Source: Methanolobus profundi | Lineage (GTDB): Archaea > Halobacteriota > Methanosarcinia > Methanosarcinales > Methanosarcinaceae | Direction: 5' to 3' | Length of the DNA stretch: 64,000 nucleotides | NCBI RefSeq assembly: GCF_900114835.1 | Contig: NZ_FOUJ01000001.1 | Location: forward strand, 992,001-1,056,000 | In this document: positions 16,467 to 25,902 of the stretch, one piece after another | Position numbering within the stretch: the first letter of the stretch is position 1 | Layout of the letters: each line of letters starts with the position of its first letter | The notes under the pieces: model-generated | What the model was told of the DNA's origin: nothing | What the model saw: the letters and a program-made list of their open reading frames with translations, nothing else | Databases searched by the model: none | Program-made: the position numbers and the translations under genes

Positions 16467-17567
16467 CTACCTTTTTGACCTTTTGTCTTTGGGCTTTGGC
16501 ATACTTGAGACCTTGATACCTGCCAGTGCAAGTATAATAGCGAACACCACTGAGTACACAAATAACTGTATACCGGTACGAGGGTCACCATTGTCTGCAA
16601 GTACCGAGCTCATAGATATGAGATAACTTGTAGCTCCCCAGAACAGGAAACCTATGGACAGTATGAAGAAAGCCGGTATCAGATACATACGCACTGGCTC
16701 TCCACGTGTTCTGCAATCTACGATCTTCCCGGCATCTGCAAAGAGCAGTGCAAGGGCATAGATCCATACGGTCCTGTGGACAAAGGAAGTAAGCAACGGA
16801 ACTACTCCATAGTACCATATACCTTCTGCAGTGTAAAGTGACCATACATCCATAAGACCGAGTATTGTACCCAGTACCACAAGGAAACCTGCCGTAGCAT
16901 ATGTGAAAAAGGCCATCCTTCCTGAATAGAAGGAATCCTTCAATTTCTCCCAGTAGAGATCAACAGTATCGTTGAATCCCCTGTAAAGCATGTAAAGACC
17001 CACTGCTGCAAGTATTCCTATGATCGCACCCTGGGAATAATCGATCAGCAGGAAGAAAGCGTAAATAAGAGCAGCAAGTCCCAGCGGAACAAAGAATGTC
17101 TGGGATATTTTTGGGTCATTGAATGCATGTTTGATAATATAATAAGTACTTTCCAGATTCGCGCTCTGCATAACAACGATACGCCTCACGGAATCGATCT
17201 TCATCCGTGACTGGACAATAGGGATCAGTGTTTCATCCTCTGCACCATCGGATACGAATATTGCCGATTCTGCAGGGAACTTCTTCAGGATCATGTCAAG
17301 CTGGTTTGCGATCTTCTGATCGGATATGATACCGATGTTCTTGTCCCCGGCAAAAGTAACGATCTCCGCATCAACACCCTTAGCAAGCAGTTCATCAAGT
17401 ATCTTGACCCCGCCAAAGATAGTGTTGGTATCAGAATCTTCCGGGTCTGCTGTTGCCAGTTTCACAGCTGCCTCTATGTTGGCCTCCTTGCCAATAAGAG
17501 GTGCCTGGACATTTGCTTTATCCCCGAGATCGTTATCCCTGTCAATACAGATCACTAATGTTTCCAT
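16467..17567 (-). CDS. DUF373 family membrane protein
   Basis: A 366-aa archaeal protein. Residues 1-130 form a soluble alpha/beta domain (METLVICIDRDNDLGDKA, then VKLATADPEDSDTNTIFGGVKILDEL and IVTFAGDKNIGIISDQKI) that looks like a nucleotide- or phosphate-binding fold. Residues 170-350 hold about six hydrophobic segments. This soluble-plus-membrane layout is the DUF373 family, found almost only in archaea and of unknown function. It lies directly before the MTAP gene (6-base gap) on the same transcript, so a link to nucleoside salvage is possible. Confidence 0.9.
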   Translation of the reverse strand: METLVICIDRDNDLGDKANVQAPLIGKEANIEAAVKLATADPEDSDTNTIFGGVKILDELLAKGVDAEIVTFAGDKNIGIISDQKIANQLDMILKKFPAESAIFVSDGAEDETLIPIVQSRMKIDSVRRIVVMQSANLESTYYIIKHAFNDPKISQTFFVPLGLAALIYAFFLLIDYSQGAIIGILAAVGLYMLYRGFNDTVDLYWEKLKDSFYSGRMAFFTYATAGFLVVLGTILGLMDVWSLYTAEGIWYYGVVPLLTSFVHRTVWIYALALLFADAGKIVDCRTRGEPVRMYLIPAFFILSIGFLFWGATSYLISMSSVLADNGDPRTGIQLFVYSVVFAIILALAGIKVSSMPKPKDKRSKR

Positions 17568-17667
17568 GAAACTCCTGTAGCATATTTATAACGAAAATAT
17601 AAATAGATTCTGATAAAACAGTATCTGCAAGGAACTTAAAAAAAGATAAGAAAAAGTCCCGCTGATA

Positions 17668-18297
17668 TTAAGGAACGATCTTTTCTATCAGCATACGAGC
17701 CCATTTGAGCTTCTTTTTCTTGATAGGATCGACATCCTCATCATCAAAGTCAAAACCCATCAGGATTATACTGGAAGCCCCGAACTCCTTTGCCAGATAG
17801 ACACACCTGTCACCATCACTGAAACCCCCGAAATTATAGATGTTCTTCAAGGGTGCAGCCTGTGTACTACCCACAATTCTATTGAGACGCGGAACATAGC
17901 TCTCCAGTTTATCGATGTTATCACCGTGTCCATGGACCACCATGAGAGAACCTTCCCGGTTTGCAAGGATCTCTTTCTCAACATCACCATCAAGGTCTGT
18001 GACGATGATATCAGGGACCATGCACTTGTCCATGAGTACAGCTGTGGCTCCATCGGCAGCTATTATAACAAAATCATCCTGGTCGATAAGGTCAAGTTCT
18101 CCTTTAAGCACAGGAGCATTGCCGCAGACAAGGACATCCCTGCCTTCAACCAGTTCTCTTATTTCAGAAACATCGACCGAGTTAGAGGGTAAGAGCATAT
18201 CAGAGAGGATGAGAGCAGCCTGCTCATCACCTTCCCTGCTAAAGCCCATATCCTTTAAGATGGACTCGTAAATGGGTTCCCATTCTTTGAAGTCCAT
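17668..18297 (-). CDS. mptE: 6-hydroxymethyl-7,8-dihydropterin pyrophosphokinase (MptE type)
   Basis: A 209-aa protein of the DUF115/MptE family: VLVCGNAPVLKG, then IIAADGATAVLMDKCMVPDIIVTDLDGD, MVVHGHGDNIDKL, and a C-terminal FGGFSDGDRCVYLAKEFGASSIILMGFDFDDED. The DLDGD acidic motif binds metal and ATP. The archaeal enzyme transfers pyrophosphate from ATP to 6-hydroxymethyldihydropterin in methanopterin synthesis, supplying the cofactor used by mch (36512). It starts 7 bases after the ileS stop, so it is probably translated from the ileS transcript. Confidence 0.92.
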   Translation of the reverse strand: MDFKEWEPIYESILKDMGFSREGDEQAALILSDMLLPSNSVDVSEIRELVEGRDVLVCGNAPVLKGELDLIDQDDFVIIAADGATAVLMDKCMVPDIIVTDLDGDVEKEILANREGSLMVVHGHGDNIDKLESYVPRLNRIVGSTQAAPLKNIYNFGGFSDGDRCVYLAKEFGASSIILMGFDFDDEDVDPIKKKKLKWARMLIEKIVP

Positions 18298-18304
18298 TAT
18301 ATCC

Positions 18305-21300
18305 TCATTCAGCCTTTGTTATGCCGATGGTCATGGATATACCTTCGACATCCCAGTCCTTCTCAAGGGACCCGGAAGTATCCACATCAAGACCTATGAC
18401 CTGAACATTGGCACGTGTCTCTTTTGCAATATGCTGTTCGCGGTCAAGTACAAGATCAAGTACTCTCTCATCGTTGATCTGTATATGGGACCTGATGTTG
18501 TCATCCACTGCAAGATCGAGCTCTTTCCTCATATCCTGCACTCTGCGGATAACTTCCCTTGTGAAACCTTCTGACTCGATCTCACGAGTAAGGTTCGCAT
18601 CGACATATATTATACCTGCAGTTGACTGTGCACTTGCAACCATTTCAGGTAATGTCTCTGTAAAGTTAACCATTTCAGGTTTTATTGTAACTGAGCCGCC
18701 AGGGATCTCAAGCTCGAACTGGTCCTCAAGTGCCAGTGCCTTCTTCAATTCACTTGCATCTGCCTTTTTAATGGCACCAATTACCTTTCCGGCATCGCCC
18801 TTGAACACAGGACCGATAGCACCGGGATCAGGGTTTGCCTCGAAACCAAGCTCATCCCATGCCTCATCAATACCTGTGAGCACGATGTCCTTTGAGTTGG
18901 TCTGGTCCATGAGTACAGATTTAAGCTCTGTAACTGCATCTGCTGCCTGTTGGTTCATAGGTGTGAGTATGATACGTGATACCGGCCATCTGAGCTTCCT
19001 GCCTACCTTCTGACGTGCATTGGATGCTGATTCCACAATTGAACGTACCATAGCCATGTGAGTTTCGAGGTCCTTGTCAACAAGGCTCTCGTCCACCTGT
19101 GGCCAGTCGTTCATGTGAATAGTTACCGGTGCATCAGAGTACACATTCTTTACAAGGTTCTGATACATCTCCTCTGCCAGGTGCGGCATGAACGGAGCGA
19201 TCACCTTTGCGGTGAGAACGAAGACATCATACAGTACACGATATACTGCAAGTTTGTCAGGATCATCTGCCTCTACCCATGTCCTTGGCCTGATAAGCTG
19301 GATGTACCACCTTGAAAGGTCCTCAAGCACGAACTCATTGATAGCTCTCAGTGCCCTGTGCAGTGTGCACTTTGACATGGCATCGTCCACATCAGCCACA
19401 AGTGACTGTGCCTTTGAGAGTATCCATCTGTCCTCTTTACGCAGATGTGCTTCTATGGACTCGAATGATACCTTTGAAGGATCGAACTTGTCAAGAACCA
19501 TGTAAGGCAATGGGAAACGGTAGACGTTCCAGAGGATGTTCAGTGTCCTGTGGATGTTCTTGAGCTCATCCTCGGCGAATTTCAGGTCATCCCATGGTGC
19601 ACTTGATGATAATACGAAGCTCCTCATTGAATCAGCGCCGAACTTATCGATAACATCACCAGGAGCAACTACATTGCCCAGACTCTTGGACATTTTCCTG
19701 CCTTCACCATCAAGGGTAAAACCGTGCATTAGCACGCTCTTGTAAGGAGCCTTTCCAAAGGCCACCATACTGGCACCAAGCTGTGAATAGAACCATCCAC
19801 GTGTCTGGTCCTGTCCTTCTGTGATGAAGTCTGCAGGCCACCATTTATCGAAATCTTCCTGCTGTTGTGGGAAGCGCAATGTTGCCCATGAAGCTACGGC
19901 TGAATCGAACCAGACATCGAAGACATCTTCCACACGCTTCATCTTTCCGCCACATTCACAGTCCAGCAGGACCTCGTCCACATATGGCCTGTGAAGCTCG
20001 ATATCTTCAGTGACACCTGACATCTGCTGAAGTTCTTCCTTGGTACCGATAACATGCATCTTGTCACATGTACTGCATTTCCATACAGGTATCGGGATAC
20101 CCCAGTATCTCTGACGGGATACACACCAGTCACGTGCTCCCTCTATCCAGTCCTTGAACCTTGCAGAACCTGCCCATTCAGGATACCACTTGACCTTGGC
20201 GATCTCATCCAGCATCTGATCCTTGAGCTCACCTATCTTGATGAACCATTGTTCAGTTGCAAGATAGATTATAGGGGTCTTACAGCGCCAGCAGTGTCCG
20301 TACCTGTGGTTGATGGTCCCTTCTGAAAGAAGTCTTCCACGCTCAATGAGGTCCTCGATAATGACCTTGTTCGCCTCACGGATATGCATTCCTGCATACT
20401 CTCCGGCAGCTTCGGTGTAACGCCCGTCAGAACCTACAGGACAGAATATCGGCAAACCATTCTTCTTACCGACCTCAAAGTCGTCCATACCGTGACCAGG
20501 TGCGATGTGTACACAGCCTGTGTTCTCTGCGGTAACGAAATCTGCAAGATAGATGCCGTGCTCCATGGCTGCCTGTCTTGGCACCATATCAGCAAGCGGA
20601 CTTTCGTATGATAATGATGTAAGGTCCTCTCCAAGCATGGTCTCGATGATCTCATAATCGGTGTATCTTCCCTTTCTGAGTACGTTCTCCACAAGTTCAG
20701 ATGCAACTATAAGGACCTCTTCATTGCCGTCTGCTGCCACTGCCTTTACTTTTGCATATTCGAATGATGGGTGTACTGCTACCGCAACGTTGGATGGTAT
20801 GGTCCATGGTGTTGTAGTCCAGATGACGACAAAGGTGTTCTCCTCACCTTTTATCTTGAACTTGACGAAGATGGACGGATCGGTCCTGTCCTCATACTCC
20901 ACTTCAGAGTCAGCAATAGCTGTTTCGCATCGTGGACACCAGTTGACAACACGTTTACCCTGCTCAAGGAGATTCTTCTCCTGTGCCTGTTTGAGGGTCC
21001 ACCATGCAGCTTCGATGTATTCATCCCTGAGGGTCATGTAAGGGTCTTTCCAGTCAAGCCATGCACCAAGTACCTGGAACTGGTCGGTCATATCATTCTT
21101 CTGGTTGAGTGCGAATTCCTTACACTTCTCGATGAAATTACCTACGCCATAGCTCTCAATGTCCTTTTTGGATGTGAATCCAAGGGCACCTTCCACTTTT
21201 ACCTCGATAGGAAGGCCATGCATATCCCATCCTGCACGGTCAACGATATCAAAACCGTTCATGGAACGGTATCTCAGAATGGAGTCCTTGATGATCTTGT

Positions 21301-21481
21301 TCCAGGCAGTTCCAAGATGGATATGTCCGGTTGTATATGGTGGTCCATCTACGAAAAAGAACTTTTTCGCGCCTTTCCTGTGCTCACGTACTTTAGAATA
21401 GGCATCTTCCTCTGCCCAGAGGTCATGCACCTTCTTCTCTATTGTCTTTGGATCGTACTGATTGGTGATCTCCTCTATCAT
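18305..21481 (-). CDS. ileS: Isoleucyl-tRNA synthetase
   Basis: A 1058-aa class Ia synthetase of archaeal/eukaryal size. The HIGH motif reads GHIHLG (about 53-58, after DGPPYTTG), the editing domain follows ([17 protein letters not shown] and [14 protein letters not shown]), and the KMSKS motif is [10 protein letters not shown]. Zinc-binding cysteines are visible in CSTCDKM and in CECGGK. The C-terminal anticodon-binding region and the family's extension (about 880-1058) are present. It charges tRNA-Ile with proofreading of valine. mptE follows it directly. A pyrimidine tract sits in the 245-base gap upstream of the start. Confidence 0.98.
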   Translation of the reverse strand: MIEEITNQYDPKTIEKKVHDLWAEEDAYSKVREHRKGAKKFFFVDGPPYTTGHIHLGTAWNKIIKDSILRYRSMNGFDIVDRAGWDMHGLPIEVKVEGALGFTSKKDIESYGVGNFIEKCKEFALNQKNDMTDQFQVLGAWLDWKDPYMTLRDEYIEAAWWTLKQAQEKNLLEQGKRVVNWCPRCETAIADSEVEYEDRTDPSIFVKFKIKGEENTFVVIWTTTPWTIPSNVAVAVHPSFEYAKVKAVAADGNEEVLIVASELVENVLRKGRYTDYEIIETMLGEDLTSLSYESPLADMVPRQAAMEHGIYLADFVTAENTGCVHIAPGHGMDDFEVGKKNGLPIFCPVGSDGRYTEAAGEYAGMHIREANKVIIEDLIERGRLLSEGTINHRYGHCWRCKTPIIYLATEQWFIKIGELKDQMLDEIAKVKWYPEWAGSARFKDWIEGARDWCVSRQRYWGIPIPVWKCSTCDKMHVIGTKEELQQMSGVTEDIELHRPYVDEVLLDCECGGKMKRVEDVFDVWFDSAVASWATLRFPQQQEDFDKWWPADFITEGQDQTRGWFYSQLGASMVAFGKAPYKSVLMHGFTLDGEGRKMSKSLGNVVAPGDVIDKFGADSMRSFVLSSSAPWDDLKFAEDELKNIHRTLNILWNVYRFPLPYMVLDKFDPSKVSFESIEAHLRKEDRWILSKAQSLVADVDDAMSKCTLHRALRAINEFVLEDLSRWYIQLIRPRTWVEADDPDKLAVYRVLYDVFVLTAKVIAPFMPHLAEEMYQNLVKNVYSDAPVTIHMNDWPQVDESLVDKDLETHMAMVRSIVESASNARQKVGRKLRWPVSRIILTPMNQQAADAVTELKSVLMDQTNSKDIVLTGIDEAWDELGFEANPDPGAIGPVFKGDAGKVIGAIKKADASELKKALALEDQFELEIPGGSVTIKPEMVNFTETLPEMVASAQSTAGIIYVDANLTREIESEGFTREVIRRVQDMRKELDLAVDDNIRSHIQINDERVLDLVLDREQHIAKETRANVQVIGLDVDTSGSLEKDWDVEGISMTIGITKAE

Positions 21482-21667
21482 TTAGGATTCTCCATGTAAA
21501 GGTCAATTATGATTAATGTATATGATGTGATCGTGATATTCCTACTGCAATATTCAATTTAAATATATTGCATTGACCGGATATATCATTTCATTTGACT
21601 GAACACTTTTTCAACTAAGGGCAGCATGGATTGTACTTAAAAGTTTCGAATTACAATATCACTAAAA

Positions 21668-21706
21668 GATAAGCAGACAAAAAAAGAAAGAAAAAGAAAA
21701 GAATTA
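21668..21706 (-). terminator. T-rich terminator after the SUMF1-type gene
   Basis: On the minus strand this is a run of T and C with blocks of 5-7 T (complement of AAAAAAAGAAAGAAAAAGAAAAG) starting about 20 bases after the stop at 21727. Archaeal-type terminator, no hairpin. Confidence 0.45.
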
Positions 21707-21726
21707 TAGGATACCCATAAAGGATA

Positions 21727-22578
21727 TCAGATCTCTTTTATAATACGGAAACCGACGTAGTCTGCACGGCTACCTTCACCGATACTATCTCTGACAGCAG
21801 AACGACAGTTGTCCTCTGAGTTTTCCCAGCTTCCACCACGTATCACTCGTCTGTCAACGCCGCCGGTCCATTCAGTTCCGTCAGTTGGTGCATCATTATA
21901 GTTGCTGTGATATTCATCAAGTACCCATTCTGCAACATTCCCATGCATGTCATACAGACCCCATGGGTTTGCTTCCTTCATACCTACAGGGCGGGTCTTA
22001 TCCTCGGAATTGTCATCGAACCATCCATAGTCCACCATCAGATCAGAGTCATCACCAAATGAAAAGGCAGTCTCTGTTCCAGCCCTGCATGCATATTCCC
22101 ACTCTGCTTCAGTAGGCAGACGATATGATTCGGTACCTTCCATTCCATTGAGCTTCTCTACGAACTCATTTGCGCTCACCCATGATATCTGTTCTACCGG
22201 CAGGTCAGCACCTTCGAACTTAGATGGCTCATCTCCCATTACTGCTTCCCATTGTTCCTGGGTCACTTCATATGCACCCATATAATAATCATAACCAATG
22301 GAAACATAATGTACAGGTCTTTCATTCTTGTCGCTGTAAGCCTCTTCAGAGGGAGCGCCCATGTAGAACTCCCCCTCAGGTATCTTCACAAATTCCATAC
22401 CTATGGAATTTGTATAGGTGCTGTCATCCACCTCAACCTCTTCAGGTGTTGTATCAGCTACAGGTTCTTCATATTCTTCTTCAGTACCTGTATCATTGGA
22501 GTCGGTACAGCCACTGCCAATTACCGCCAGGATAACAATGATACCAATTATAAATGTCAAATAGGATCTTTTGTTCAT
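21727..22578 (-). CDS. Lipoprotein with SUMF1/FGE-type domain
   Basis: A 283-aa protein with a hydrophobic leader ending in a lipobox-like GSGC (Cys24), then an acidic Thr/Glu linker and an FGE-sulfatase/SUMF1 domain (about 60-283): FVKIPEGEFYMGAPS, GAYEVTQEQWEAVMG, YRLPTEAEWEYACRAG, NPWGLYDMHGNVAEWV, and a final GFRII. In formylglycine-generating enzymes a cysteine pair sits in RGGSFLC...C. Here the first is replaced (RGGSWEN) and only the second remains (NCRSAVR), so true FGE activity is doubtful. Surface anchoring and loss of the cysteine suggest a binding or structural role, but that is inference. Confidence 0.88.
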   Translation of the reverse strand: MNKRSYLTFIIGIIVILAVIGSGCTDSNDTGTEEEYEEPVADTTPEEVEVDDSTYTNSIGMEFVKIPEGEFYMGAPSEEAYSDKNERPVHYVSIGYDYYMGAYEVTQEQWEAVMGDEPSKFEGADLPVEQISWVSANEFVEKLNGMEGTESYRLPTEAEWEYACRAGTETAFSFGDDSDLMVDYGWFDDNSEDKTRPVGMKEANPWGLYDMHGNVAEWVLDEYHSNYNDAPTDGTEWTGGVDRRVIRGGSWENSEDNCRSAVRDSIGEGSRADYVGFRIIKEI

Positions 22579-22689
22579 AAACTACCCTCTGTATAACAAC
22601 CAAAATATTATTTGTTCTATTCCAACACGTAATTTAAGTTCTTTGGTTTGAACCTGACAGAAGCAACTTGCCGATCTGACAGTAGAATA

Positions 22690-22746
22690 TGAAAAAAAGA
22701 AAGATATCAAAAGAAAAGGAGGGGCACCTTGTATAGGAAGATGCCC
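22690..22746 (-). terminator. Hairpin plus T-rich tract ending the cob operon
   Basis: GGGCA (22722-22726) pairs with TGCCC (22742-22746) and the stem continues with CTT/AAG after one mismatch. In the direction of cob transcription (minus) it is followed by a pyrimidine tract with T-runs (22690-22720). It lies about 120 bases beyond the cobY stop, so it is a probable terminator; a structured 3' RNA is possible. Confidence 0.5.
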
Positions 22747-22867
22747 GATGATGTCTCAACCACCCATGTAGCTGAGTGCCTCCAACCAGTTTCAGTTATG
22801 ACTGTTAGTGATGATGCAATATAAATTATACGGCAAGACTACTGATATATTCATTAACAATATTATA

Positions 22868-23500
22868 TCATTGAGTGGTCACAGGCCGGGAATCCCTCTC
22901 AAGAAGCATGTCCTTGCATCTTTTGAGATCGTCAGGGGTGTTGATATTAAGAGCGAACTCTGAATCATCCAGTACCAGACTGACATATTCCTGTTCGTGA
23001 TCCACATTGTTCCCGTCAAGGATATTGATACCAGATGGTACTATCAGTTCACCATCCCAGTTGAATACCGTATCCGGTCTTATTCCAAGACCCTTACATA
23101 CATGGATCGGTGAGAAGATCGACATAGCAGGTTTGCCGCACTCCTTATACTCCATAATGACCTTTTCAAGGAGTTCCGGATTCAGAAGTGGCAGGTCTGC
23201 CATAAGGATCAGAAGCGGTTCATTGATACCTGCGACCTTTACCGCATATACCATGTCACCAACATAGTTCCCTCCACCTGTCGGGATGACCTGTACTTTC
23301 CCTTCATATTCCTTCTGAACAAATGATGCTGTATTCGGGGTTGCAGGAGAGACAGCAACATATATGTCACCTATACTTTCCGTTCTCTGCAGAGTGTCTA
23401 TCACATAGGATATGAGAGGTTTTCCTAATAGTTCGACACAGGGTTTCTCACCCATACCAAGCCTGCTTCCAAATCCCCCTGCCATTATTATAGCGTGCAA
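22868..23500 (-). CDS. cobY: Adenosylcobinamide-phosphate guanylyltransferase, archaeal CobY
   Basis: A 210-aa nucleotidyltransferase. The glycine-rich GTP-binding start MHAIIMAGGFGSRLGMGEKP and the second-half motif LLILMADLPLLNPELLEKV are typical of CobY, the archaeal enzyme that replaces bacterial CobU. It transfers GMP to adenosylcobinamide phosphate. The start codon is TTG (23498-23500), supported by a strong GGAGG 6 bases ahead, whereas the next Met in the frame lies inside the nucleotide-binding loop. It is the last gene of the cobamide operon. Confidence 0.93.
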   Translation of the reverse strand: MHAIIMAGGFGSRLGMGEKPCVELLGKPLISYVIDTLQRTESIGDIYVAVSPATPNTASFVQKEYEGKVQVIPTGGGNYVGDMVYAVKVAGINEPLLILMADLPLLNPELLEKVIMEYKECGKPAMSIFSPIHVCKGLGIRPDTVFNWDGELIVPSGINILDGNNVDHEQEYVSLVLDDSEFALNINTPDDLKRCKDMLLERDSRPVTTQ

Positions 23501-23511
23501 ACGATACCTCC

Positions 23512-24321
23512 TTACATCAATACCAGCGTAATGGTGATCAATGCTATTATCCTTCCTACTTCATTAGATGCGCCAATGACATCGCCATTGACACCACCAA
23601 AGTGCCTGTTGCTTACGTTCAGTAATATAAATGTCGCGAAGATCGCTGCCATGAAAGCATAGATACCTGTAAGTCCGAGACCAAAGTAATATGATGCCCC
23701 AATGCAGGCGACGATACCCATTACAAAACCTATAAGGTATTTAGGTACTGTGGTATTGTTCACAAGTATAGAACCAAGTCCTTCATGGATAGACTTGCCG
23801 AATGCAGCTATTGTGAGCATTGATTGCATGGCGCTGACCTCTGACACGAACATGGCAAAGAAGAATATACGTGCGACCTCAGCAGTTGTGTACAGCAAAC
23901 TAACCTCACCATACAATGCTGTAAGGGATGCATAGAGTGCGATTATAATAAGAGCAGCATATGCAACACCACCTATGCCCAGGGACATATCTTTTAGCGC
24001 TTTTAGTTTCTTCTCCACCGAACCATGGGCTGTCAGACCGTCACCAAGATCTGCAACACCATCCAGGTGGTTAAGACCGGTAAGATAGTAAACAAAAGCA
24101 ATTATCAGTACGGCACTTATTGATATAGGCACATAACTTACCAATGCATAAGCAACTGCACCCATGATCAGACCAAGGACTATACCGACCACCAGATGGA
24201 GATATGTCCTTTTGAAGAACTCATCAAGTCCCTCCATTGTGATCCCCACAGGGATCGTTGACAGGAAACCAAAACTTGACCTTAGAGCTAGTAGAAATCC
24301 ATTCATTCTGCTATCACTCAC
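23512..24321 (-). CDS. cobS: Adenosylcobinamide-GDP ribazoletransferase CobS
   Basis: A 269-aa membrane protein with about seven hydrophobic segments, and the CobS signature YYLTGLNHLDGVADLGDGL (about 86-103) holding the metal-binding acidic residues, plus NRHFGGVNGDVIGASNEVGR near the C-terminus. It joins activated cobinamide to alpha-ribazole (phosphate), the last big step of cobamide assembly, in the membrane. The first codon is GTG (24319-24321); an internal ATG at 24306 is an alternative. It overlaps cobZ by 8 bases and precedes cobY by 11. Confidence 0.95.
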   Translation of the reverse strand: MSDSRMNGFLLALRSSFGFLSTIPVGITMEGLDEFFKRTYLHLVVGIVLGLIMGAVAYALVSYVPISISAVLIIAFVYYLTGLNHLDGVADLGDGLTAHGSVEKKLKALKDMSLGIGGVAYAALIIIALYASLTALYGEVSLLYTTAEVARIFFFAMFVSEVSAMQSMLTIAAFGKSIHEGLGSILVNNTTVPKYLIGFVMGIVACIGASYYFGLGLTGIYAFMAAIFATFILLNVSNRHFGGVNGDVIGASNEVGRIIALITITLVLM

Positions 24322-24886
24322 TTTCAGGTTCTTTTTTCTTAGACTTTCCTGCTGCCTCTGCCATGGCCCTTGTGTACATATTGGCAGAGACTCCGCCGAT
24401 AAGACCGCCTATTATATCGTCCATGAAAGGACCGAGCTCTGCAAGGATACCTGGCTTCTTTTTATCAAAGCGAACGAACTCGAACATACCTTTATCACCA
24501 CTGATGTATCTGGCGATGCTCGTTCCAAGTACCTCATCTGCTATTATGAACGTCAGGTCCTTTTCATAGGAGCTCTTACTGATATTAGGCAACCTGCCCT
24601 TCTGCCCCTCATTCTCCAGTAATACACCAGAATATACCAATAGACAGAGGTTAGGATCAGATATCGCGATATCCAGTTCCTCAAGGAACTTTGCCTCTGC
24701 AAGCTCTCTTGTTTCGATGCCAGGGTGAGGTGCATATAGTTCCAGTGCAGCATCAACAAGCATCTGGACTGTTATTCCTTCTTCTTCAAGGATCTCTATT
24801 ATATCCCTGGTGATCTCACCTTCCAGTTCCTTTGACTGGCCCTTTTTACGGTCTTCTGATTCAATATCCGATAATTTCATTGCCAT
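24314..24886 (-). CDS. cobZ: Alpha-ribazole-5'-phosphate phosphatase, CobZ type (PgpA fold)
   Basis: A 190-aa protein related to phosphatidylglycerophosphatase A. It has TFIIADEVLGTSIARYISG and GPFMDDIIGGLIGGVSANMYTRAMAEA with the acidic residues of that fold. In Methanosarcina mazei such a protein, CobZ, was shown to dephosphorylate alpha-ribazole phosphate or the cobamide phosphate, replacing bacterial CobC. The position between cbiB and cobS supports this over a lipid role. The start is uncertain: ATG at 24886, with GTG just ahead at 24889 and another ATG at 24880. No bacterial-type CobC is seen. Confidence 0.9.
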   Translation of the reverse strand: MAMKLSDIESEDRKKGQSKELEGEITRDIIEILEEEGITVQMLVDAALELYAPHPGIETRELAEAKFLEELDIAISDPNLCLLVYSGVLLENEGQKGRLPNISKSSYEKDLTFIIADEVLGTSIARYISGDKGMFEFVRFDKKKPGILAELGPFMDDIIGGLIGGVSANMYTRAMAEAAGKSKKKEPESE

Positions 24887-24921
24887 CACTTCGGGGAATC
24901 TATTAATGTTAATTTAGTCGG

Positions 24922-25902
24922 TCAGGAGTATGCTGTAATTATGAATGAAGATACAATTATTGCAAATAACGATGCCACAAGTATGATCCAGCTTGTTAGT
25001 TTTATATCCTCGGACATCGGGTAAACAAAACCCTCTCCAAGGACATAGGTATTGGGTTTCTCAAGTTTTACCTTGAGAGCACCTGCTATTGATGCCATTG
25101 GATAACCTGAGTTGGGAGATGGTGTTCCCGAGCCTTCGCCAAAACCTCTCTTGAAGGCACTTTTGTGATCGGGCACTTTCACCTTGCGATATACCAAACC
25201 TATCACAAGCGTCCCTGCTGTCAGGAAAAGTACAGAGAAGCGTGCAGGTATCCAGTTCAGTACATCATCAAGCTTTGCAGAGAACCATCCCACCTCACGG
25301 TGACGTTCATCCATATAACCAACCATTGAGTCGAGAGTACTTGTTGCTTTGAAGACATATGCTGCTATCAGACCACATGGTCCGAAACATGCATAGAACA
25401 ACAGAGGCGAAAGGATACCATCAACGTAGTTCTCTGATGTTGTCTCGATTATAGCTGATGAGACATGCGCTTCATCCAGTCTGGATGTATCCCTGCTCAC
25501 ATACATGGATAACTTCTGTCTTGCACCATCAAGCCTTCCGGCATCCAGCTCTACCCGTACTTCGTCAGCAGCCCCGGAGAGACACTTTATAGCGAATGTT
25601 GCCTTGAGGAAATAGGCTGCCACAAGGTAGCGCAAAGGTGAAGGGATGCTTTCGATCCCCATGAAGTACAGTACAAGATACGCTATGAGCGCGCCAAAGA
25701 GTATGGTTACAAGCCCCATGAATATTCCATAGAGCTTCCTGTTGGTCTTTGGTATGTTCTTTTTGAAAAAACCTATCAATCTGCCCATCCATACAACAGG
25801 ATGGATCGCAGAAGGTGGTTCGCAGAACAACAGGTCCAGGGCATAGGCCAGCAGGAGCACTATAACGAGATCCAATGCATCGGCCTGTACCGGTATTATC
25901 AT
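24922..25902 (-). CDS. cbiB: Adenosylcobinamide-phosphate synthase CbiB/CobD
   Basis: A 326-aa protein with four to five membrane segments. The family's signatures are LLFCEPPSAIHPVVWMGRLI at the start, YVSRDTSRLDEAHVSSAIIETTSENYVDGILSPLLF in the middle, and GYMDERHREVGWFSAKLDDVLNWIPAR after it. It attaches aminopropanol phosphate to adenosylcobyric acid. The ATG overlaps the end of cobD by 4 bases, so it is directly coupled to the enzyme that makes its substrate. Confidence 0.95.
   Translation of the reverse strand: MIIPVQADALDLVIVLLLAYALDLLFCEPPSAIHPVVWMGRLIGFFKKNIPKTNRKLYGIFMGLVTILFGALIAYLVLYFMGIESIPSPLRYLVAAYFLKATFAIKCLSGAADEVRVELDAGRLDGARQKLSMYVSRDTSRLDEAHVSSAIIETTSENYVDGILSPLLFYACFGPCGLIAAYVFKATSTLDSMVGYMDERHREVGWFSAKLDDVLNWIPARFSVLFLTAGTLVIGLVYRKVKVPDHKSAFKRGFGEGSGTPSPNSGYPMASIAGALKVKLEKPNTYVLGEGFVYPMSEDIKLTSWIILVASLFAIIVSSFIITAYS

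Noticed and set aside
20771-21499. 242-codon plus-strand frame inside ileS
   Set aside because: Long only because the opposite gene has few stops in that frame; content is low-complexity and Cys/His/Leu-rich, with no domain.
22579-22867. Cobalamin riboswitch next to the cobamide operon
   Set aside because: The structured sequence lies at the 3' end of the operon, not the 5' end, and shows none of the conserved B12-box bases. A terminator explains it better.
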